A stretch of DNA of 7,064 nt from Bacteroidota bacterium (GTDB taxonomy: Bacteria > Bacteroidota > Bacteroidia > Bacteroidales > Rikenellaceae). Each line of letters begins with the position of its first letter. Position 1 is the first letter of the stretch. The stretch spans positions 1-7,064 of the forward strand of contig JAEZTA010000157.1 in NCBI GenBank assembly GCA_023443765.1. The letters run 5' to 3'. The position numbers and the translations under genes are program-made. Positions 1-6,488 of the stretch are shown piece after piece. Below the pieces are notes generated by a model. The model saw only the letters and a program-made list of their open reading frames with translations, was not told the origin of the DNA and ran no database searches.

Positions 1-834
1 CAGGTCCGGGCGGGCGACACGCTGTTGCTGCTCGACAACCGCGAATACCGGATCAAACTGATGGACGCCGAAGCAGCCCTGATGGACGCGCAAGCCGCCA
101 AAGAGTCGCTCGGCTCGGGCATCGAAGCCTCGCAGGTCAACGTCGCGGTCCAGGAAGCCAACATCGCCGAAACCAAAGCCCGGCTGTGGCAGCTCGAACA
201 GCAATACCGCCGCTATGCCAACCTTGTCGAGGACGAATCGGTTTCCCGCCAGCAGTACGAGCAGGTGAAGGCCGACTACGAGGCGATGCAGGCCCGCTAT
301 GATGCCCTGCTGCACCAGAAAAGCATCGCCGAATCGCACTACACCGAGACCGCGCATAAAAGCGCCAGCGCCGATGCGGCGATCCGCAGGCGCGAAGCCG
401 AGGTCGAGATGGCGCAGCTCAATCTCTCCTATACGGTGGTCACGGCTCCCTATGACGGATATATGGGCCGCCGCACGCTCGAACCGGGCCAACTCGTGCA
501 AGGAGGCCAGACGATCTCCTACCTCGTGCGCGGAGCCGACAAATGGGTCACGGCCAACTACAAGGAGACGCAGATCGCCGGCATCTTCATCGGCCAGAAG
601 GTCCGCATTCGCGTCGACGCTTTCCGGGACCGGATTTTCCACGGGACCGTAACGGCGATTTCCGAAGCGACCGGTTCGAAATACGCGCTCGTCCCGACGG
701 ACAACGCCGCGGGCAACTTCGTGAAAATCCAGCAGCGCATTCCCGTACGGATCGACCTCGAAGACGCCTCCCCGGAGGATATGAACCACCTTCGGGCCGG
801 CATGATGGCCGTCACCGAGGCCGAAAAAGAGTAA
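1..834 (+). CDS. EmrA/HlyD-type membrane fusion protein of an efflux pump (5' truncated)
   Basis: This is the periplasmic adaptor of a tripartite efflux pump, linking an inner-membrane transporter to an outer-membrane channel. The frame is open to the left edge, so the N-terminal membrane anchor and true start are missing; 277 codons remain. Numbered from the edge, residues 1-18 (VRAGDTLLLLDNREY) are the first half of a biotinyl-lipoyl domain. Residues about 19-143 form a long Ala/Glu/Gln-rich alpha-helical coiled-coil hairpin. VVTAPYDGYMGRRTLEPGQ (about 146-164) is the second lipoyl half. The C-terminal beta-barrel carries VTANYKETQIAG and the EmrA-like stretch ATGSKYALVPTDNAAGNF followed by KIQQRIPVRID. 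That stretch points to the EmrA branch, which pairs with MFS pumps, rather than to RND adaptors. The MFS gene starts 4 bases after the stop, which fits this pairing. The substrate cannot be told from sequence. An internal TTG at 25 should not be taken as the start. Confidence 0.93.
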   Translation, partial: QVRAGDTLLLLDNREYRIKLMDAEAALMDAQAAKESLGSGIEASQVNVAVQEANIAETKARLWQLEQQYRRYANLVEDESVSRQQYEQVKADYEAMQARYDALLHQKSIAESHYTETAHKSASADAAIRRREAEVEMAQLNLSYTVVTAPYDGYMGRRTLEPGQLVQGGQTISYLVRGADKWVTANYKETQIAGIFIGQKVRIRVDAFRDRIFHGTVTAISEATGSKYALVPTDNAAGNFVKIQQRIPVRIDLEDASPEDMNHLRAGMMAVTEAEKE

Positions 835-838
835 TCCG

Positions 839-2443
839 ATGGCCCTGCAGCAACCTCTGAGCGTCCCCGTACGGCCCTGGGTCCCCCGGTGGCTGGCCGT
901 CACGGCAGCCTTTGTCGTCATGCTGCCGATCATCTTCATCAACGGAGCCTATACGGGGTGCATCACCGAGGTCTCCAATACGCTCGGTGTCCTGAGCGAG
1001 GACATCAGCATGGCCTATTACGCCACGACGGTCGGCATGGCCGTGGCCTACCCGCTCGTGCCGAAAATCCGGTCGGTCGTCACGACCAAAACCATCCTGC
1101 TCATCGACCTGCTGATGCAGGTGTTCCTGAGTTTCATCTGCGCCCGCACCGGGCAGATGGAGGTGGTGGTCGTGTGCAGCTTCCTGATCGGATTTCTCAA
1201 AGCCTTCGCGATGCTGGAGATCATCATCATGATCCGGCCCTTTTTCAGCCCGGCGAATGTCCGAAGCGAATTTTACGCCTACTTCTACCCGATCGTCTTT
1301 TCCGCCGGACAGATCTCGATGTACCTGACGGCCGAACTGGCCTACCGCTACCAGTGGCAGTATATGTATTACTTCGTCATCCTGCTGCTGCTGATCGCCA
1401 TCCTGTGCATCCTCGCGCTGTTCCGCTACGGGCAGAAACGGATCGAAATCCCCTTCCGCGAGATCGACGGCAGGAGCATCCTGCTCGCTTCGGCCGCCCT
1501 GCTCATGATGCTCTATGCCGCCACCTATTTCAAGACGCTCGACGGATTCTCTTCGCCACGAATTACCCTGTCGGGCGTCACGTCCCTCCTGCTGCTCTGG
1601 CTCTTCCTCCGCAGGCAGACCTTCCGCAAAAATCCCTACCTGCACCTGGAACTGCTCAACAGCGCCAAGGCGCTGATCGGCTATGGGTTCATGATCTTCG
1701 TCATGTTCCTCTCGGCGACCAGTTCGCTGGTGACCCCCTACCTGACCTCGGTACTGCGCATCGACAGCGTACACGCCAACTCGATCTACCTGTGGATGCT
1801 ACCGGGATTCGCCTGCGGAGCGTTCGTCTGTTTCTGGTGGCTACGGTGGCAGCGATGGCGGTTCCGCTACCTGATCGGCTGGGGCCTGCTCTGCTTTTCG
1901 CTCAGCCTGGCCATCATCTATTTCGGAGTCTCGGCATCGGGACGCTACGAAATGCTGTTCCTGCCGATGGCCCTGCGCGGAATGGGCATGATGATTCTCT
2001 TCATCGCATTCGGCGTCTATGTCGTCGAGGAACTCAACCCGAAACTGATGATCTACAACGCCTTCTTCCTGATCACCTGCCGTTCGGTGCTGGGCCCGGC
2101 CTTCGGGTCGGCGTTCTTCAACAACCTGCTCTACCGCACCCAACTGGGCAACATGCCCCGGCTGGCGGAGCACCTGACCCTCCAGGACCCGCTCGCAGCC
2201 CAACAATACGCCTCCGCCCTGCAACAGGCGACGGCGCAGGGAAACGGCGCCGCAGAGGCGGCGCAACTGGCCGTGAACGGGCTTTATTCGACGCTCCAGG
2301 TGCAGAGCCTGCTGGTGAGCGTAAAGGAGATCGTGGGTTATGTCCTGCTCGTAGCAATTGCCATGACCGTCATTTCATGCTTCATTCCCTTCCACAAGAC
2401 CCTGAAGGTGGCCATCGTCAAGACAGGCGAGGACATGGTCTGA
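839..2443 (+). CDS. EmrB-like MFS efflux transporter, 14 TM (DHA2 type)
   Basis: This 534-residue inner-membrane protein is probably a proton-driven exporter of drugs or other small molecules. About 14 hydrophobic segments are visible, roughly at residues 17-38, 58-75, 84-102, 108-133, 147-166, 176-195, 213-231, 243-257, 276-302, 316-336, 343-363, 370-395, 405-428 and 497-517. That count and length match the DHA2 family (EmrB-like) rather than the 12-helix families. A hydrophilic Ala/Gln-rich stretch of about 65 residues (431-495) separates the last two helices and should face the periplasm, where it could contact the adaptor. The classical MFS motif A between helices 2 and 3 is poorly conserved (PLVPKIRSVVTTK), as I recall it being in other Bacteroidota members. 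The ATG at 839 is the first in frame and lies 4 bases after the adaptor stop, so the two genes are almost certainly co-transcribed. No strong Shine-Dalgarno sequence precedes it. Substrate is unknown, so no gene symbol is given. Confidence 0.9.
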   Translation: MALQQPLSVPVRPWVPRWLAVTAAFVVMLPIIFINGAYTGCITEVSNTLGVLSEDISMAYYATTVGMAVAYPLVPKIRSVVTTKTILLIDLLMQVFLSFICARTGQMEVVVVCSFLIGFLKAFAMLEIIIMIRPFFSPANVRSEFYAYFYPIVFSAGQISMYLTAELAYRYQWQYMYYFVILLLLIAILCILALFRYGQKRIEIPFREIDGRSILLASAALLMMLYAATYFKTLDGFSSPRITLSGVTSLLLLWLFLRRQTFRKNPYLHLELLNSAKALIGYGFMIFVMFLSATSSLVTPYLTSVLRIDSVHANSIYLWMLPGFACGAFVCFWWLRWQRWRFRYLIGWGLLCFSLSLAIIYFGVSASGRYEMLFLPMALRGMGMMILFIAFGVYVVEELNPKLMIYNAFFLITCRSVLGPAFGSAFFNNLLYRTQLGNMPRLAEHLTLQDPLAAQQYASALQQATAQGNGAAEAAQLAVNGLYSTLQVQSLLVSVKEIVGYVLLVAIAMTVISCFIPFHKTLKVAIVKTGEDMV

Positions 2444-2461
2444 TTCTTCCGCAACATTGGT

Positions 2462-2482
2462 TCCGGCAACTACAAAGCCGGA
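2462..2482 (+). terminator. Weak hairpin just downstream of the MFS gene
   Basis: TCCGGC (2462-2467) pairs with GCCGGA (2477-2482) around a 9-base loop, 19 bases after the MFS stop. No T-tract follows, so it is a poor intrinsic terminator. It might instead protect the 3' end of the mRNA or be chance. Confidence 0.2.
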
Positions 2483-2544
2483 TTCCACGAGTGCATAATT
2501 GACCGACAAAGCCTGCCCGTTCTTTTTTGTCCGGACACAACTCT

Positions 2545-2562
2545 GCCCAGAGGGCGTTTTTG
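2545..2562 (+). terminator. Possible short intrinsic terminator of the efflux operon
   Basis: GCCC (2545-2548), loop AGA, GGGC (2552-2555) is followed at once by GTTTTTG. The stem is only 4 bp, plus a possible T-G wobble, but it is GC-only and has a T-tract. It sits between the MFS stop and the promoter-like sequence of the next gene, where a terminator is expected. Confidence 0.3.
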
Positions 2563-2598
2563 TCAACACACAGAGCGGCAACGGAAAGAATATATTCT

Positions 2599-2606
2599 TA
2601 TATTTG
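2599..2606 (+). promoter_or_regulatory. Bacteroidota -7 promoter box for the Fe-S protein gene
   Basis: TATATTTG matches the Bacteroidota primary sigma factor -7 consensus TAnnTTTG. It lies in a sharply AT-rich stretch and would give a leader of roughly 45 bases before the ATG at 2658. I see no good TTTG -33 element at the usual 19-21 base spacing; the nearest candidate, TTTG at 2559-2562, is too far away. Confidence 0.5.
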
Positions 2607-2645
2607 TAAATAACTATACAACAAGTCTTTTAATCAACTGTACAA
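2604..2645 (+). repeat. TACAA-type short repeats in the leader of the Fe-S gene
   Basis: AACTATACAA (2612-2621) and AACTGTACAA (2636-2645) match at 9 of 10 positions and start 24 bases apart. TTGTA (2604-2608), overlapping the -7 box, is the inverse of the TACAA at 2617-2621 with an 8-base spacer. The second copy contains the palindrome TGTACA. This could be an operator at or just downstream of the transcription start, but the elements are short and the DNA is AT-rich, so chance is quite possible. Confidence 0.25.
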
Positions 2646-2657
2646 ATCGCTACCATC

Positions 2658-2885
2658 ATGAAAGCAGAAGACATCCGCAAAGAGTATACGAACGGCGAGA
2701 TCGTGATCATCTGGCAGCCGAAGCTCTGCACGCACGCAGGCGTCTGCGTAAAAATGCTGCCCAAGGTTTACAATCCAAAGGAAAGGCCCTGGGTAAAGCC
2801 GGAAAACGCGACGACGGACCAACTCATCGCGCAAATTGAGAAATGCCCTTCGGGAGCGCTGTCCTACCGGATGGCTGAAAAGTAG
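2658..2885 (+). CDS. Small single-cluster iron-sulfur protein (YjdI / Fer4_19-like)
   Basis: This 75-residue soluble protein resembles E. coli YjdI and the divergent 4Fe-4S mono-cluster family (Pfam Fer4_19). The visible signature is C24-T-H26-A-G-V-C30, then an aromatic turn RPWVKP (43-48), and a C-terminal CPSGALSYR (63-71) with C63. Only three cysteines are present. H26 is the obvious candidate for a fourth ligand, or the cluster may have an open site, so cluster type cannot be read from sequence. The length fits the family, and there is no signal peptide or membrane segment, so it should be cytoplasmic. The role of this family is not well established; electron transfer or stress-related redox chemistry is inferred only from the cluster. 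The gene stands alone: its upstream neighbour ends 214 bases before it and eno converges on it. The ATG at 2658 follows an AT-rich leader and gives the family's usual N-terminus. Confidence 0.85.
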   Translation: MKAEDIRKEYTNGEIVIIWQPKLCTHAGVCVKMLPKVYNPKERPWVKPENATTDQLIAQIEKCPSGALSYRMAEK

Positions 2886-2900
2886 CCGTGCGGACAACGC

Positions 2901-2935
2901 AATAGCCCCGGGAACCGTCGGTCCCCGGGGCTATT
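2901..2935. terminator. Strong hairpin downstream of the Fe-S gene
   Basis: AATAGCCCCGGG (2901-2912) pairs perfectly over 12 bp with CCCGGGGCTATT (2924-2935). The 11-base loop can itself form a small ACC/GGT stem. It begins 15 bases after the Fe-S gene stop and probably ends that transcript. The tract after the stem (ATTATCAG) is only moderately T-rich, so it may be an imperfect terminator or a 3'-end stabiliser. Being symmetric, it could also serve as a backstop for eno readthrough. Confidence 0.7.
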
Positions 2936-2942
2936 ATCAGAC

Positions 2943-2975
2943 AAAAAACCCGGATGCCTTGCGACATCCGGGTTT
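2943..2975 (-). terminator. Intrinsic terminator of eno
   Basis: CATCCGGGTTT (2965-2975) pairs over 11 bp with AAACCCGGATG (2946-2956) around an 8-base loop. Read on the minus strand, the stem ends in a run of six T (the A-run at 2943-2948), a classic intrinsic terminator 18 bases after the eno stop. On the plus strand the stem is followed by TTTCTCTT, so it may act in both directions. Confidence 0.85.
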
Positions 2976-2993
2976 CTCTTATCCGACTGCAAA

Positions 2994-4295
2994 TTACTTG
3001 CGGTAGATCTTCGTGTAGCCGTAGATAGCCTCGTCGCCGAGCTCCTCCTCGATACGGAGCAGCTGGTTGTACTTGGCCATACGGTCCGAACGCGAAGCCG
3101 AGCCGGTCTTGATCTGGCCCGAGTTCGTTGCCACAGCGATGTCGGCGATGGTCGAATCCTCGGTCTCACCCGAACGGTGCGACGTTACCGACGTGTAACC
3201 TGCGCGGTGAGCCATCTCGATAGCGTCGAGCGTCTCGGTCAGCGTACCGATCTGGTTTACCTTGATCAGGATCGAGTTGGCACAGCCCATTTCGATACCC
3301 TTCTTCAGGAAGTCAACGTTCGTTACGAACAGGTCGTCGCCTACGAGCTGGCACTTGTCGCCGATCTCGGCGGTCAGCAGCTGCCAGCCTTCCCAGTCGT
3401 TCTCCGACATACCGTCCTCGATCGAGTCGATGGGGTATTTGGCAACCAGGCCCTTCAGGTACTCGACCTGCTCCTTCGACGAACGCTTGGCACCCTTGGC
3501 GCCCTCGAACTTCGTGTAGTCGTAAACGCCGTCCTTGAAGAACTCCGACGAAGCGCAGTCCATGCCGATCGACACGTCGCCACCCTCGCACTTGCGGCCG
3601 GGCTTGTAACCTGCCAACTTGATAGCCTCGATGATCGACTCGATGGCGTCCTCCGTGCCGTTGAGCGCGGGAGCGAAACCACCCTCGTCGCCTACGGCCG
3701 GCGAGAGGTTGCGGTTGTGGAGCACCTTCTTCAGGTTGTGGAACACCTCAGCGCCCATGCGGATACCCTCCTTAAACGAAGCGGCGCCTACGGGACGGAT
3801 CATGAACTCCTGGAATGCGATGGGAGCGTCCGAGTGCGAACCGCCGTTGATGATGTTCATCATCGGAACGGGCAGCGTCTTGGCGTTCGAACCACCGATA
3901 TAGCGGTAGAGCGGCATGCCGAAATAGTCAGCGGCAGCGCGTGCAACAGCCAGCGATACACCGAGGATGGCGTTGGCGCCGAGCTTCGACTTGGTAGCGG
4001 TTCCGTCGAGGGCGATCATGGCCTTGTCGATGCCTACCTGGTCAGCTACGTTCATACCGATGATAGCCGGGGCGATCACCTCGTTGACGTTCTTCACGGC
4101 GTTCAGGACGCCTTTGCCCAGGTAACGGCTCTTGTCGCCGTCACGAAGCTCCAGAGCCTCGTTCTCACCCGTCGATGCGCCGCTCGGAACGGCAGCGCGA
4201 CCGAATGCGCCCGATACGGTACGAACTTCGACCTCGATGGTCGGATTGCCTCGCGAGTCGAGGATTTCCCTTGCGTGGATCTCTACAATCTGCAT
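2994..4295 (-). CDS. eno: Enolase (phosphopyruvate hydratase)
   Basis: This glycolytic enzyme reversibly converts 2-phosphoglycerate to phosphoenolpyruvate and water in the cytoplasm, using Mg2+. The 433-residue length is normal. The N-terminal half has the mobile loop SGASTG (38-43). The TIM-barrel half holds all the expected active-site residues: H154 and E163 (SHSDAPIAFQEF), E204 (VGDEGG), metal ligands D246 (GMDCASSEF), E293 (SIEDG) and D320 (LVGDDLF), catalytic base K345 (ILIKVNQIGT), the H373-R374-S375 substrate loop, and K396 in the signature GQIKTGSASRSDR. The ATG complement at 4293-4295 gives the standard enolase N-terminus MQIVEIHAREILDSRGNPT. The gene is monocistronic, with its own -7 box about 56 bases upstream and a strong terminator. 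It is convergent with the Fe-S gene and divergent from the antiporter gene. Nothing is missing or disrupted. Confidence 0.99.
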   Translation of the reverse strand: MQIVEIHAREILDSRGNPTIEVEVRTVSGAFGRAAVPSGASTGENEALELRDGDKSRYLGKGVLNAVKNVNEVIAPAIIGMNVADQVGIDKAMIALDGTATKSKLGANAILGVSLAVARAAADYFGMPLYRYIGGSNAKTLPVPMMNIINGGSHSDAPIAFQEFMIRPVGAASFKEGIRMGAEVFHNLKKVLHNRNLSPAVGDEGGFAPALNGTEDAIESIIEAIKLAGYKPGRKCEGGDVSIGMDCASSEFFKDGVYDYTKFEGAKGAKRSSKEQVEYLKGLVAKYPIDSIEDGMSENDWEGWQLLTAEIGDKCQLVGDDLFVTNVDFLKKGIEMGCANSILIKVNQIGTLTETLDAIEMAHRAGYTSVTSHRSGETEDSTIADIAVATNSGQIKTGSASRSDRMAKYNQLLRIEEELGDEAIYGYTKIYRK

Positions 4296-4350
4296 AGTTG
4301 TAATAATTTGAATTTATGGTGTTTGAATACTAACTTCCTAAACGGCACGG

Positions 4351-4358
4351 CAAAGGTA
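4351..4358 (-). promoter_or_regulatory. -7 promoter box of eno
   Basis: Read on the minus strand this is TACCTTTG, an exact match to the Bacteroidota TAnnTTTG box and a common form of it. It would start transcription near 4345 and leave a leader of about 50 bases. The leader next to the start codon is AT-rich (AAATTATTACAACT on the minus strand), with no Shine-Dalgarno, as usual for highly expressed Bacteroidota genes. No clear -33 TTTG is present. Confidence 0.65.
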
Positions 4359-4442
4359 CAAAATAATTGTGAATTGCGGTTTCTTTATTGTTAATTTTTT
4401 CACGGTGCGGCACGCGTTTTTCCGATTCTGCAAGAAATGTGC

Positions 4443-4450
4443 TATCTTTG
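4443..4450 (+). promoter_or_regulatory. -7 promoter box of the antiporter gene
   Basis: TATCTTTG fits TAnnTTTG exactly and lies 42 bases before the antiporter ATG. A T-run at 4417-4421 sits at about the right distance (21 bases) for a degenerate -33 element. With the eno box it makes a back-to-back divergent promoter pair in the gap 4296-4492, which otherwise holds nothing I can recognise. Confidence 0.6.
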
Positions 4451-4492
4451 TGCCGCGGCACTGGCGCATAAACTGTAAACGACCTTCAATCA

Positions 4493-5677
4493 ATGCGAAA
4501 AGTCCTTTCGTTCTCGCTCTTTCTGATGCTTGGCCTCGTCGCCTCGCAGCTAATTCCCGGCGCACTCGGCACGGCCTATCCGGGCTTCAAGGCAACGACC
4601 GACACCCTGCTTTACGTCTGCCTGGGATTCATCATGATCAACGTCGGACGGGAGTTCGAAATCGACAAATCGCGCTGGCGCTCCTACACCGCCGATTACT
4701 TCATCGCCATGGCTACGGCCGCCTTGCCGTGGCTGCTGATCGTCCTCTACTATATCTTCGTGCTGCTGCCCTCCGACCTCTGGGCCGACTCCGAAGCCTG
4801 GAAGGAAAACCTCCTGCTGAGCCGTTTCGCGGCCCCCACCTCGGCCGGCATCCTCTTCACGATGCTCGCGGCGCTGAGCCTCAAAAAGAGCTGGATTTAC
4901 CGCAAAATACAGGTCCTTGCGATCTTCGACGACCTGGACACCATCCTGCTGATGATCCCGCTGCAAATCCTGATGATCGGCCTCAAATGGCAGATGTTCG
5001 CCATCGTGGGCGTGGTCGTCGTGCTGCTCGTCGCGGGCTGGCGGTGGCAGGCGAAGTGGAATATCAAACAGGACTGGAAACGCATCCTGGGGCTTTCGGT
5101 GGTAGTCTGCGGCCTCACGCAACTGCTCTACATCGTCACCGCCCGCTGGTACGGCCCCGAAAACAGCATCCACATCGAAGTCCTGCTCCCGGCCTTCGTG
5201 ATCGGCATGCTGATGAAACACAAGGACATCGACACCCCGACCGAACGCCGCACGGCGACCGGCATTTCGTTCCTGTTCATGCTGCTGGTGGGCCTGAGCA
5301 TGCCCCTCGTGACGGGCACTTCGGCAGCCGATGCGGCCGACGCAGCCGCCTCGGTCACCGCCTCACAGCCGATGATGCCGTGGGGTGTGCTGCTCCTGCA
5401 TGTCCTGGCCGTCTCGGTGCTCTCGAACGTGGGAAAGCTGGTCCCCCTCTTTTTCTACCGCGACCGGAAACTGAGCGAGCGGCTCGCCCTTTCGATCGGT
5501 ATGTTCACCCGCGGCGAGGTGGGCGCAGGCGTCATCTTCATCGCCCTGGGCTATAACCTCGGCGGTCCGGCGCTGATCATCTCGGTGCTGACGCTGGTGC
5601 TGAACCTGATCCTCACGGGTGGATTCGTCGTCTGGGTCAAAAAGCTGGCCCTGAGGAGCTACATCCCCGAAGAATAA
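4493..5677 (+). CDS. CPA-type cation/proton antiporter (Na+/H+ exchanger family)
   Basis: This 394-residue inner-membrane protein has about 12 hydrophobic segments and resembles the monovalent cation:proton antiporter families (Pfam Na_H_Exchanger). It probably swaps Na+ or K+ for protons to control pH and salt. Useful landmarks are RFAAPTSAGILFTML (111-125) in the helix before the active site, then the acidic pair D146-D147 in LAIFDDLDTILLMIP. This pair fits the ion-binding aspartates of electrogenic CPA2 exchangers. K315 (SNVGKLVP) is a candidate for the lysine that pairs with them, and MFTRGEVGAGVIF (337-349) is the conserved RGE segment. There is no C-terminal TrkA-N or other regulatory domain, so it is not KefB/KefC-like in full. 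A short Ala-rich extramembrane loop lies at about 276-291. The ATG at 4493 follows the -7 box by 42 bases. Its stop is 11 bases before the beta-barrel gene, with no terminator between, suggesting co-transcription. Ion specificity is unknown. Confidence 0.85.
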   Translation: MRKVLSFSLFLMLGLVASQLIPGALGTAYPGFKATTDTLLYVCLGFIMINVGREFEIDKSRWRSYTADYFIAMATAALPWLLIVLYYIFVLLPSDLWADSEAWKENLLLSRFAAPTSAGILFTMLAALSLKKSWIYRKIQVLAIFDDLDTILLMIPLQILMIGLKWQMFAIVGVVVVLLVAGWRWQAKWNIKQDWKRILGLSVVVCGLTQLLYIVTARWYGPENSIHIEVLLPAFVIGMLMKHKDIDTPTERRTATGISFLFMLLVGLSMPLVTGTSAADAADAAASVTASQPMMPWGVLLLHVLAVSVLSNVGKLVPLFFYRDRKLSERLALSIGMFTRGEVGAGVIFIALGYNLGGPALIISVLTLVLNLILTGGFVVWVKKLALRSYIPEE

Positions 5678-5688
5678 CCTTTGCTTCC

Positions 5689-6339
5689 ATGAAAAAACAC
5701 CTCCTGATTCTGATTGTCGTCCTGCTGGCGGGTGCCGCCCGGGCACAGCGATACGAAAAAAACATCCTGGGCATCCGCGCCGGCGTCAACGTGTCGAAGT
5801 ACGACATCTCGACCGAAGACATGCAGATAAAAACGGGTTCGCGCGCGGGATTCAACTTCGCCGTGACGGACCAGGTCCTGCTCCACCGCAGCCTGCCGCT
5901 CTACATCGAAACAGGCGTCGGCTTTACGAGCCTCGGGAGCCGGGCCGCAGCCCCGATATACGACCAGATCGAGACCATGACCATGCGCCCCTTCTACCTG
6001 CAGGTGCCGCTGCTCATCAACTACCACTTCCTCATCGCAGACCTCGTCACAATCCAGCCCTTTGCAGGCGTCTATGGCGGCATAGGCGTCCGGGGTACGA
6101 TGGAGACCCAATACGGAAGCGAGGATCTGTTCAGCGACCGGGGAATTCTCTCCCGGATGGACTTCGGCATACGTGCCGGCGTCGGATTCGTCGTGCGGCG
6201 CATCTATCTGGGCATAAATTATGACATTGGCTGCCGGAATCAGTTCCGGGGCGGGGAATTCTTCTACTACACGCTCGGGCCTGAAAGCGCCAAAATCCAC
6301 AACAACTGCCTCACGATAAACATCGGATATAATTTCTGA
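5689..6339 (+). CDS. Secreted outer-membrane beta-barrel protein, PorT-like (first copy)
   Basis: This 216-residue protein has a clear signal peptide, MKKHLLILIVVLLAGAARAQ, with probable cleavage after A-R-A near residue 19. The mature part has alternating hydrophobic, Gly- and aromatic-rich strands: NILGIRAGVNVS near the start, PFYLQVPLLINYHF, VTIQPFAGVYGGIGVRG, FGIRAGVGFVVRRIYLGINY, and a last strand LTINIGYNF ending in phenylalanine. A C-terminal aromatic is the usual signal for BAM-mediated insertion. The layout fits the small 8- to 10-strand barrels annotated as PorT-family or OMP_b-brl_2 proteins in Bacteroidota; their individual functions are mostly unknown. The gene follows the antiporter by 11 bases, so it is probably read from the same promoter, and it is followed by a terminator. 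A paralog lies next downstream. ATG 5689 is fixed by the signal peptide. Confidence 0.88.
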   Translation: MKKHLLILIVVLLAGAARAQRYEKNILGIRAGVNVSKYDISTEDMQIKTGSRAGFNFAVTDQVLLHRSLPLYIETGVGFTSLGSRAAAPIYDQIETMTMRPFYLQVPLLINYHFLIADLVTIQPFAGVYGGIGVRGTMETQYGSEDLFSDRGILSRMDFGIRAGVGFVVRRIYLGINYDIGCRNQFRGGEFFYYTLGPESAKIHNNCLTINIGYNF

Positions 6340-6360
6340 TCCGCGGCTGTCGCCACACAA

Positions 6361-6400
6361 CGGGACGCACCCTTGCGGGGATGTGTCCCGTCTTGTTTTC
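6361..6400 (+). terminator. Intrinsic terminator after the first beta-barrel gene
   Basis: CGGGACGCA (6361-6369) pairs with TGTGTCCCG (6382-6390), with one G-T wobble. An inner CCC/GGG extension across a bulged A lengthens the stem. TCTTGTTTTC follows directly. It starts 21 bases after the stop, so it ends the antiporter plus beta-barrel transcript and separates the two paralogs. Confidence 0.75.
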
Positions 6401-6488
6401 AGCGATACGTTCCATCGTTTTCGTTTCACAAATAGCGCGTTTCGTTGAAAATACGATCTGTTCAGGCATCAATCCGGAAAACTTTTTC

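Noticed and set aside
812..1774. A 320-codon minus-strand frame opposite the MFS gene
   Set aside because: The product is an implausible mix rich in Asp, Gln, His and Arg, the mirror image of hydrophobic membrane codons. The plus-strand MFS protein explains the region.
889..2502. A 537-codon plus-strand frame overlapping the MFS gene in another frame
   Set aside because: It is Arg/Pro/His-rich and without membrane segments or domains, typical of the +1 frame of a GC-rich gene; the 839-2443 frame has clear transporter topology.
2375..2581. A 68-codon minus-strand frame across the end of the MFS gene and the following gap
   Set aside because: It overlaps the real MFS C-terminus, has no recognisable features, and no promoter-like sequence precedes it on that strand.
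3177..4394. A 405-codon open frame antisense to eno
   Set aside because: It lies almost wholly opposite a textbook enolase, its product has no recognisable domain or realistic composition, and long antisense frames are expected opposite GC-rich, strongly codon-biased genes.
4369..5556. A 395-codon plus-strand frame overlapping the antiporter gene
   Set aside because: It is Arg/Pro/His-rich low-quality sequence covering the antiporter in a different frame; the antiporter has membrane helices and family motifs.
5675..5683. TAACCTTTG just before the first beta-barrel gene, resembling a -7 box
   Set aside because: The spacing inside the box is one base too long for TAnnTTTG, and it lies only 5 bases before the ATG, leaving no room for a normal leader.
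5659..6429. A 256-codon minus-strand frame opposite the first beta-barrel gene
   Set aside because: The plus-strand frame has a signal peptide, barrel strands and a terminal phenylalanine; the antisense product shows none of these.
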